Assembly (NCBI GenBank): GCA_900552365.1
Contig: URZP01000088.1
Span: 1-5,733 of the forward strand
Length of the DNA stretch: 5,733 nt
Source: an uncultured Coriobacteriaceae bacterium
Lineage (GTDB): Bacteria > Actinomycetota > Coriobacteriia > Coriobacteriales > Eggerthellaceae
Reading direction: 5' to 3'
The notes beneath the pieces are model-generated. The model saw only the letters and a program-made list of their open reading frames with translations. It had not been told where the DNA came from and ran no database searches. Shown here piece after piece: positions 1-5,193 of this stretch (positions within the stretch are counted from its first letter, which is position 1; each line of letters begins with the position of its first letter). A program made the position numbers and the translations under genes.

Positions 1-300
1 GAACCCCGATTCTTTGACAAGCGGGTCGATTGACTTCAGAAGCTCACTACCTATGTCCATATAGGTACCGCCGTTGTCGTAAACGACCTTGAAGCGCGCA
101 TAGTCGCTCACAAATGCCCATTTACCTGCCTTGTAAGCGTCCCGGGCATAAGGGCACTCATCAACGTCAAAGTTCGATTCATCCCATCGGACAATCTCAT
201 AATCCGGCATAAGCTCCTGCCAGCGCTCAACGTTTGCCTGAGCTTTTTGCGGTAGGGGCTTTCCTCCGAACCAGCAGTAATGCAGCACCTTAGGCGTCAA
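1..300 (-). CDS. GT32-type glycosyltransferase, N-terminal 100 codons only (runs off the left edge)
   Basis: Partial gene; the frame is open to base 1. The opening TPKVLHYCWFGGKPLP (2-17) is the typical start of bacterial GT32 (OCH1-like, Gly_transf_sug, PF04488) capsular glycosyltransferases. It is followed by PDYEIVRWDESNFDVDE (32-48), YKAGKWAFVSDYARFKVVYD (57-76 region) and GGTYMDIGSELLKSIDPL (77-94 region), all in the expected order. The family uses a DXD metal-binding motif after GG.Y; here that place reads Asp82-Ile-Gly instead of the usual D-x-D. The start is TTG 300, because GGAGGTG lies just upstream at a suitable distance and the family conserves this N-terminus; GTG 309 falls within that site. 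It overlaps the previous stop by 11 bases. The likely role is adding a late sugar in the same repeat unit. Substrate unknown. Confidence 0.9.
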   Translation of the reverse strand, partial: MTPKVLHYCWFGGKPLPQKAQANVERWQELMPDYEIVRWDESNFDVDECPYARDAYKAGKWAFVSDYARFKVVYDNGGTYMDIGSELLKSIDPLVKESGF

Positions 301-1369
301 CGGTTCCACCTCCAGCAAGCTCCTCATAAACACCTACAAGTTCAGACACGACAGCGCCGAGGTTGTAATTCTCGCGCACCATGTCGGCACCCGCCTTCGC
401 AACGCGGGTGCGCTCATTCTTATCGCGGCATAGTGTCACAATCGCCTCCACTAGGGCATCTATATCATCGACGGGAACGAAAACGCCGGTCTTACCGTCC
501 TCCACGATGTCACGCACGCCGCCCACGGGGGTCACAACGACCGCCAAGCCGTTCGCCATGGCCTCCAAGAGCCCCATGGGGAAGGCCTCGTTCTTGGACG
601 GCAGACAGTAGATTGCGCACATGTCCAGCAGCGCCTGCTTCTCCCGCGAGCCGACCCATCCCAAGATCGAGCACGCGTCCTCGCAGCCCAGCTCGGCAAC
701 AAGCGCCTTCGCACCCTCCACGTCGCCGTCCGCACCGAAATATGCTCGAATACCAGGCACGATCTCCCGCGCCCTAGAAATCGCGCGTATGAGTACGGTG
801 GCGTTCTTGTTGTCATCGAAGTGTCCCAGAAACAGCACCGTGTTCGGCTCCTTGTGATCGTTTACATCCTCGGGGACGTGGATACCGTTGGGAATCGTAA
901 CGACATTGTCCGAACCTGATATCTCGGAGGAGAAGTACTCCTTCCATGAGTCGGAAAGAGCGACCACTCTATCTACCGCCGAGAAAACCCTGCGGTAGTC
1001 CGACCTGGTCTTCTCGGGCGCATTCGCGTAGGTATCGCGAAAGAGGCCGTCGTGCACGTGCAGAATTGTCGGCACACCGGCATCGACACCTGCCATGGCG
1101 AAGAAACGCTCCCGGGCGAAGCTGTTGCCGCCGCCCATGTGGACGTGCAGCACGTCGAAGCCCCTCAAGTGTCGCTTAACCCACGCCAGGGCATAGACAC
1201 CCTGCGCGAGCTTCTTAAGTTTGCTCCCCTTGCCTGTGCACGGCAGAAAGGTAATGTCGCAGCGGTCCTCGATGCCAGCCTTATAGTAGTCGTTGATGAC
1301 GGTCGCGATACCGCCTTGCTCGTTGCGTGCGGGCCCCACCATGAGGACCTTAGTGCGCCTCTGTATCAT
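290..1369 (-). CDS. GT4-family glycosyltransferase (second of the pair)
   Basis: Retaining GT-B glycosyltransferase of 359 residues, cytoplasmic, likely extending the same lipid-linked glycan. Landmarks: KVLMVGPARNEQGGIATVI (7-25) glycine loop; LHVHMGGGNS (74-83); ILHVHDGLFRD (102-112); ALSDSWKEYF (137-146); IPNGIHVP (159-166); LGHFDDNKN (181-189); GWVGSREKQALL (247-258); PSKNEAFPMGLLEAMANGLAVV (257-278 region) with EX7E at Glu261 and Glu269; and TPVGGVRDIVEDGKTGVFVPV (280-300), a classic GT4 C-terminal signature. It is clearly diverged from its neighbour, so it is not a recent duplicate. Odd point: the usual Arg of the GR...K donor-phosphate motif is His183, while Lys188 remains. ATG 1369 is chosen because it shares ATGA with the upstream stop and is preceded by GGGGTGG; the frame continues to 1411 but adds no family sequence. 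The stop TAA 292-290 lies inside the start region of the next gene. Sugar specificity unknown. Confidence 0.92.
   Translation of the reverse strand: MIQRRTKVLMVGPARNEQGGIATVINDYYKAGIEDRCDITFLPCTGKGSKLKKLAQGVYALAWVKRHLRGFDVLHVHMGGGNSFARERFFAMAGVDAGVPTILHVHDGLFRDTYANAPEKTRSDYRRVFSAVDRVVALSDSWKEYFSSEISGSDNVVTIPNGIHVPEDVNDHKEPNTVLFLGHFDDNKNATVLIRAISRAREIVPGIRAYFGADGDVEGAKALVAELGCEDACSILGWVGSREKQALLDMCAIYCLPSKNEAFPMGLLEAMANGLAVVVTPVGGVRDIVEDGKTGVFVPVDDIDALVEAIVTLCRDKNERTRVAKAGADMVRENYNLGAVVSELVGVYEELAGGGTVDA
307..313 (-). promoter_or_regulatory. Strong ribosome binding site for the TTG-started GT32 gene
   Basis: GGAGGTG on the transcribed strand, ending 6 bases before TTG 300. It decides an uncommon TTG start that would be missed by an ATG-only search, and it lies within the last codons of the preceding GT4 gene. 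Confidence 0.75.
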
Positions 1370-2472
1370 CGGCCACCACCCCGGTAGGCCATGGCAATCG
1401 TTGCGAAGCACGCCTCCCTGTCGAAGCCGGCGGCGCGCATCTTTTCCGCATACGAAGGGCGCTCTTCAATACGATACCTATCGATACCCTCGGCGATACG
1501 CCGCGCCCAGGTGGAAGGCGCCTCGTCGGTGGACGCGAATAAGATTCTGTCAGTGATGGACAACTCGCGAGGAAGCACGTCGGAGCCGTATATGGGAAGA
1601 CCTTCAGCCTGCCCTTCGATGCCAACGAAGGGCAGGCCCTCAAAGAGGGAGGGCAATAGCAGTGCGTCGAAAGCCGAATAGTAGGCGTCGCTTTCCGAGG
1701 TCCTCGATACCTTTATGAGCGAGCTGCCCAGACCGAGTCGCTCGGCCTCAGCATCACGTTCGACCTCCATGTCGCCGCTGCCAACCATGCAGAAGCGAGC
1801 CCCGGGAACGAGCTTGCGCAGCTCGGAGAACACCTGAAGCTGGTAAAGCGGATTCTTCTGCAGGGCTATGCGGCCGATGCTACCAAGCAGGAACTCGCCG
1901 TCAGCCACGCCGAGCTCGCCGCGTATGTTTGCGCGCTTCTGCTCAGAGAAGGCGAACCTAACGAGATCAATACCATTAAAGTAGACGTTAAACGGTTGTT
2001 TGCCAAATAGATATTCGCCAGCGTTCGCCGAGCAGGCCCACAAATCGGTCGGCGCGTCTGAAAAGAGCGACGCACAGGCTGCGCCCACGGCCCTCTTCAA
2101 CGGGTTACCAGAAATCTCGGCCCCCGCGTTGTGCGAGTGGATTATGCGACGGGGGATCCCCGCTTTCTTTGCAATGTCAGCAAGGAAGAAGGCACTGCCG
2201 TTGCTTGCTTGGATGTGCACGACGTCGTAATGACCCTCCCGCATGACCGAAGCTATAGAGGAGCTTTGAGCGAACATGTCCTGCACGCGTTCGGAACTCA
2301 GAACCGGCCCGATCTTGATGCAGGCAGCATCGGAGTCGACGCGGGTGGTGAGAGACATTATCGCGTAGTCGATTGAACCCGAGGTCTCAGACACCAGCTG
2401 CTCGAGAAAGTTCTCAACGCCACCGTCCGGGTACCAACGGTTCACTAGGAGAAGCACGCGTATCTTACCCAC
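1366..2472 (-). CDS. GT4-family glycosyltransferase, EpsF/CapM-like
   Basis: Retaining GT-B glycosyltransferase of 368 residues, with no membrane helix; expected to add a sugar to the lipid-linked intermediate at the cytoplasmic face. Early glycine motif WYPDGGVE (13-20), VHIQASNGS (85-93), IIHSHN (110-115), NGIDL (166-170), the donor-phosphate motif GRIALQKNP (200-208, Arg201 and Lys206), GSGDMEVE (231-238), and the EX7E motif LFEGLPFVGIEGQAEGLP (276-293, Glu278 and Glu286). HSHN, FNGID and the GLPxVxIExQxxGLP stretch resemble EpsF-type exopolysaccharide transferases. Acceptor and donor sugars cannot be told. GTG 2472 is chosen because GGTGA stands 5 bases upstream, the first beta-strand KIRVLLLV follows at once, and its 8-base overlap matches the previous junction. 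GTG 2481 is the alternative; the frame stays open to 2529 without family sequence. The stop TGA 1368-1366 shares ATGA with the next gene. Confidence 0.9.
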   Translation of the reverse strand: MGKIRVLLLVNRWYPDGGVENFLEQLVSETSGSIDYAIMSLTTRVDSDAACIKIGPVLSSERVQDMFAQSSSIASVMREGHYDVVHIQASNGSAFFLADIAKKAGIPRRIIHSHNAGAEISGNPLKRAVGAACASLFSDAPTDLWACSANAGEYLFGKQPFNVYFNGIDLVRFAFSEQKRANIRGELGVADGEFLLGSIGRIALQKNPLYQLQVFSELRKLVPGARFCMVGSGDMEVERDAEAERLGLGSSLIKVSRTSESDAYYSAFDALLLPSLFEGLPFVGIEGQAEGLPIYGSDVLPRELSITDRILFASTDEAPSTWARRIAEGIDRYRIEERPSYAEKMRAAGFDREACFATIAMAYRGGGR

Positions 2473-3580
2473 GGTATTCACCGTCCGCCAGTACGTCCGC
2501 GATCCGCTCGCTCGCATGCCCGTCACCATAGGGGTTCGAGGCGCGGCTCATAGCCTCGTACTCAGCCTGATCGGAGAGAAGGCAACTGAACTCACGGTAG
2601 ATGACGTCCTCCTCGGTGCCGACGAGCTTCAGCGTGCCGGCGGCCACGCCCTCGGGGCGCTCAGTTGTGTCGCGCATCACGAGCACCGGCTTGCCCAGGC
2701 TAGGCGCCTCCTCCTGGATGCCGCCAGAGTCGGTGAGGATGAGGTGGCTCGCGGCCATGAAGTTGTGGAAGTCGAGCACCTCGAGCGGGTCGATGATGTG
2801 CAGACGGTCGAAGCCGTCCAACTCCTCGTGCGCCGCCTTGCGGACGAGCGGGTTCATGTGGATGGGGTAGATCGCCTTGGTGTCGGGATGCTCCTCCATA
2901 ACGCGGCGGATGGCGCGGAACATGCGGTGCATTGGCTCTCCCAGGTTCTCGCGGCGGTGCGCCGTGATGAGGATGAGGCGCGAGCCATCCGCCCACTCGA
3001 GCTCGGGGTGGGTATAGCCATCGCGAACGGTGGTGCGCAGGGCGTCGATGCCGGTGTTGCCGGTGACCCAGATCCTGGACTCAGGCTTGCCCTCGTCGAG
3101 CAGGTTCTGCTTGCTCGCCTCCGTGGGGGCGAAGTAGTACTCGCTCACGATGTCGACCGCCTGGCGGTTGAACTCCTCCGGCCAGGGACTGTAGATGTCG
3201 TGCGTGCGCAGCCCCGCCTCGACGTGGCCCACGGGGATCTGAAGGTAGAAGCACGCGAGGGCCGCCGCAAAGCTGGTCGTGGTGTCGCCGTGAACCAGAA
3301 CCACGTCGGGTTTCTCGTCCTCGAGGACCGCCTTGAGCTTGAGCAGAACGTCGCACGTAACGTCAAACAGTGTCTGGCCCGGCTTCATGATCGCAAGGTC
3401 GTGGTCGGGAGTCACGCCGAAGACGCGCAGCACCTGGTCGAGCATCTCGCGGTGCTGCCCCGTCACGGTCACGACGGTCTCGAACTCATCCGTGCGTGCC
3501 TTCAGCTCGTTGACGAGCGGGCACATCTTGATCGCCTCCGGGCGGGTGCCGAAGACGAGCATTACTTTCTTCTTAGACAT
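2465..3580 (-). CDS. wecB: UDP-N-acetylglucosamine 2-epimerase (non-hydrolysing)
   Basis: Cytoplasmic enzyme interconverting UDP-GlcNAc and UDP-ManNAc, giving the donor for the ManNAc transferase encoded immediately upstream. The 371 residues match the family length, and every landmark I know is intact: FGTRPEAIK (10-18) with Arg13 and Lys18; VHGDTTT (96-102) with Asp99; HVEAGLRT (119-126) with Glu121; PEEFNRQ (134-140) with Glu135; TAHRREN (206-212) with His208; and TDSGGIQEEAP (283-293), GKPVLVMRDTTERPE (296-310). These correspond to the catalytic and UDP-binding residues described for the E. coli and Bacillus enzymes. ATG 3580 has a clear AGAGGAG 8 bases upstream and starts inside the end of the previous gene (8-base overlap, stop TAA 3575-3573). 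The stop TAA 2467-2465 overlaps the next gene. The gene is distinctly GC-rich: line 3001-3060 counts 41 G+C of 60. Nothing suggests inactivation. Confidence 0.97.
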   Translation of the reverse strand: MSKKKVMLVFGTRPEAIKMCPLVNELKARTDEFETVVTVTGQHREMLDQVLRVFGVTPDHDLAIMKPGQTLFDVTCDVLLKLKAVLEDEKPDVVLVHGDTTTSFAAALACFYLQIPVGHVEAGLRTHDIYSPWPEEFNRQAVDIVSEYYFAPTEASKQNLLDEGKPESRIWVTGNTGIDALRTTVRDGYTHPELEWADGSRLILITAHRRENLGEPMHRMFRAIRRVMEEHPDTKAIYPIHMNPLVRKAAHEELDGFDRLHIIDPLEVLDFHNFMAASHLILTDSGGIQEEAPSLGKPVLVMRDTTERPEGVAAGTLKLVGTEEDVIYREFSCLLSDQAEYEAMSRASNPYGDGHASERIADVLADGEYRG

Positions 3581-4379
3581 TGGCCTTGCTCCTCTTTGAC
3601 TCCTTGCGGAGAAGCATGTAGAAACGGGTGTTACCGACTAGATAGCGCTTCACCAGGCGCTTAGGCTCCTGCATCATGCGGAAGAGCCACTCCAGGTTCG
3701 CGCGCTGCATCCACATCGGGGCTCGCGGGATGTTGCCGGAGACAACGTCGAACGAGCCGCCCACGCCCACGAATGCGCCCATTGCGCCCAGCTCGCGGAA
3801 ACGCTCGATCAGGCGCTCCTTCTTGGGCGAGGTAATGCCTACGAAAACGATGTCGGGTTTAGTCTGCTCAACCTCGGCTATCACGGCGTCGAACTCGTCG
3901 TCGCCGAAGTAGCCGTCACGGTAGCCAGCGAGGACAATGTTGGGATACCTCTCGGACAGTACCCCTGCGGTTTTTGCGACCACCTCGGCCTTGGCGCCCA
4001 GCAGGTAGACCCTGTGCCCCTCGCGCTCAGCCAGTCCGCACAACTCCCACATGAGGTCGATTCCGGCCACGCGCCCGGGCAGGTCCACGCCCAGCTTCCT
4101 GGCGGCCATGACCATGGACGCGCCATCGGCATTCACGATTTCGCATCGGCGCACGCATGCGTCCATCTCTGGATCGTCGCGCATCTGCAGCAGCTTGTCG
4201 GCGTTCACGCCGATTAGGTGGGCGAAGCGCCCCTCCTTGATGAGGGCGTCGGTCGCCTCGACGGTCTGCTCCATCGTCCATGGGTCGACGGGTGCGCCCA
4301 AGATTTCAATTCGCCCGGGAAGAACAGCCCTTGAACTGGCGTCTTCGTGTTTCACTCTTGTCTCTTTAGCAAGCGCCAT
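3573..4379 (-). CDS. WecG/TagA/CpsF-family glycosyltransferase, probable ManNAc transferase
   Basis: Second-sugar transferase of 268 residues, GT26 family. Members such as TagA and WecG add ManNAc or ManNAcA to undecaprenyl-pyrophosphoryl-GlcNAc. Visible family landmarks: GVNADKL (57-63); NADGASMV (83-90) with the presumed catalytic Asp85; the RVAGIDLMWEL stretch (103-113); YLLGAK (125-130); ITSPKKE (182-188); GVGGSFDVVSG (205-215); and a C-terminal EPKRLVKRY (238-246) followed by a strongly basic tail. In TagA this terminal region completes the active site and holds the enzyme on the membrane. The wecB gene next door would supply UDP-ManNAc, which supports a ManNAc donor; no UDP-ManNAc dehydrogenase gene is seen, so ManNAcA is less likely. 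ATG 4379 is chosen because upstream in-frame TTG codons (4397, 4391) lack a better ribosome binding site, but none is strong; GAGG at 4396-4393 is 13 bases off. It overlaps both neighbours. Confidence 0.9.
   Translation of the reverse strand: MALAKETRVKHEDASSRAVLPGRIEILGAPVDPWTMEQTVEATDALIKEGRFAHLIGVNADKLLQMRDDPEMDACVRRCEIVNADGASMVMAARKLGVDLPGRVAGIDLMWELCGLAEREGHRVYLLGAKAEVVAKTAGVLSERYPNIVLAGYRDGYFGDDEFDAVIAEVEQTKPDIVFVGITSPKKERLIERFRELGAMGAFVGVGGSFDVVSGNIPRAPMWMQRANLEWLFRMMQEPKRLVKRYLVGNTRFYMLLRKESKRSKANV
3589..3595 (-). promoter_or_regulatory. Ribosome binding site of wecB inside the preceding gene
   Basis: AGAGGAG on the transcribed strand, ending 8 bases before the ATG at 3580. It fixes the wecB start and lies within the last codons of the GT26 gene, so translation of the two is likely coupled. 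Confidence 0.75.
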
Positions 4380-5130
4380 TTCCGCTGACAACCTCAATCA
4401 CTGTGAGTAGGATTATTTTCAAATCGAAGAAAGCGCCTCGTTTGGCGATATATTCAAGGTCACGACGGACCATTCCGTCGAATCCCGTCGAGTTGCGCTC
4501 AGTGACCTGCCACCAGCCGGTAATGCCTGGTTTTACTGCCAGACGCTGCAGGTCGTACTCGGTGTACTCCGCAACCTCGTTGGGCAGCGGCGGGCGCGGG
4601 CCCACGACAGACATCTGGCCCAAGAACACGTTGAGGAACTGCGGGAACTCGTCGATGGAGTGCTTGCGGATGAACCGGCCGATCCTGGTGACGCGCGGGT
4701 CCTCCTTCATCTTGAACATGGCGCCGGCGATCTCGTTCTGTTCCTTGAGCTCCACCAGGCGCTCGTCGGCGTCCTTGTACATGCTTCGGAACTTCCACAT
4801 GCGGAAAGTGGACAGGCTGCCGTCGGGGCGGGTCTGACCAACGCGGATCTGACTGTAGAAGGGGTTGCCCTCGCTCTCCAGACGAATAGCTGCGGCGAGC
4901 ACAAGGCTGGGTACGGCGATGACGGCCAGCACGCAACCGCTGAACACGATGTCGAAGGCGCGCTTAACGGCGCGGTAGATCAGGCGCGAACGATCCCAGT
5001 CCATGATGGACTGCATGGCCTTGTAGCGGCCGGCGCTCTCGCGCCGGCCCATGGCCTGAGCGATGAGCGCCGCACCCGCAGGCGCATCCGTTGCAAATTG
5101 AGTTTTATCCGACACGCTCTCTTCCAACAC
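4366..5130 (-). CDS. Monotopic undecaprenyl-phosphate sugar phosphotransferase (bacterial sugar transferase family)
   Basis: Initiating enzyme of the pathway: transfers a sugar-1-phosphate from a UDP-sugar to undecaprenyl phosphate on the cytoplasmic membrane face. The 254-residue protein is a complete bacterial sugar transferase domain (PF02397 type). KRAFD (56-60) enters one hydrophobic segment (about 59-82), broken at Pro74 as in the re-entrant helix of PglC-like enzymes. Then come FYSQIRVG (91-98), WKFRSM (112-117), the catalytic Asp-Glu pair in SIDEFPQ (D160, E161), GPRP (177-180), PGITGWWQV (201-209) and the usual C-terminal GNGA ending. It lacks the extra N-terminal membrane helices and nucleotide-binding-like domain of WbaP/CpsE-type enzymes; the first 55 residues are a soluble, non-conserved extension. 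The sugar is not predictable. The start is GTG 5130 (no earlier start before an in-frame UAG at 5157); GTG 5115 is an alternative. It follows loaP by 51 bases and its stop overlaps the next gene by 14 bases. Confidence 0.93.
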   Translation of the reverse strand: MLEESVSDKTQFATDAPAGAALIAQAMGRRESAGRYKAMQSIMDWDRSRLIYRAVKRAFDIVFSGCVLAVIAVPSLVLAAAIRLESEGNPFYSQIRVGQTRPDGSLSTFRMWKFRSMYKDADERLVELKEQNEIAGAMFKMKEDPRVTRIGRFIRKHSIDEFPQFLNVFLGQMSVVGPRPPLPNEVAEYTEYDLQRLAVKPGITGWWQVTERNSTGFDGMVRRDLEYIAKRGAFFDLKIILLTVIEVVSGNGAC

Positions 5131-5162
5131 TTCTTCCCCAGATCGGGGATCCTCCTAGATCT
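5131..5162 (-). promoter_or_regulatory. Ribosome binding site with two competing hairpins before the phosphotransferase gene
   Basis: On the transcribed strand AGGAGG (5156-5151) is the only strong Shine-Dalgarno sequence, but it ends 20 bases before the GTG at 5130, about twice the usual spacing, and no ATG, GTG or TTG lies between in that frame. UCCCC (5149-5145) can pair with GGGGA (5139-5135) around a 5-base loop. This leaves the site free and reduces the effective spacing to about 5 bases. Alternatively AGAUC (5162-5158) pairs with GAUCU (5144-5140), with GGA/UCC (5155-5153 with 5149-5147) inside it, which buries AGGAGG. The two folds share bases and exclude each other. The pairings are read directly; any regulatory role is inference. 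Confidence 0.5.
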
Positions 5163-5163
5163 A

Positions 5164-5193
5164 TACAGCGATTGCCTGTAGTTAGACGATCGC
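5164..5193 (-). promoter_or_regulatory. Alternative small stem-loops at the end of loaP and in the intergenic gap
   Basis: Just after the loaP stop, UACAG (5180-5176) can pair with CUGUA (5168-5164) around a 7-base loop. A competing stem GCGAU (5193-5189, within the last loaP codons) can pair with AUCGC (5172-5168). Neither is followed by a U-run, so neither is an intrinsic terminator. They could be a structured RNA element tied to LoaP or to translation of the loaP stop region, or simply chance complementarity; 5-bp stems are weak evidence. Confidence 0.2.

Noticed and set aside
280..777. A 165-codon plus-strand open frame rich in Arg, Pro and Ser
   Set aside because: It is antisense to the well-supported second GT4 gene, and its composition is typical of a shadow frame.
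2473..2529. A longer start for the first GT4 enzyme, adding 19 residues
   Set aside because: The extra residues overlap wecB more deeply, lack family similarity and have no better ribosome binding site than GTG 2472.
2516..3664. A 382-codon open frame on the plus strand, opposite wecB
   Set aside because: It lies wholly antisense to a fully conserved epimerase gene and adjoining ends, has low-complexity Val/Ala/Arg/Leu/Glu/Asp-rich composition, and shows no family motif. Long antisense frames are expected opposite GC-rich codon-biased genes.
4965..4990. GCGGTAG strings resembling the RfaH ops element (also near 249-256 and 984-991)
   Set aside because: They are on the plus strand, opposite to transcription, lie inside coding regions and match only part of the ops consensus. 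The regulator here is LoaP-like, not RfaH-like.
5155..5192. A TATAGA-like -10 box in the gap after loaP
   Set aside because: There is no convincing -35 hexamer at the right distance, so an internal promoter is not supported, though it cannot be excluded.
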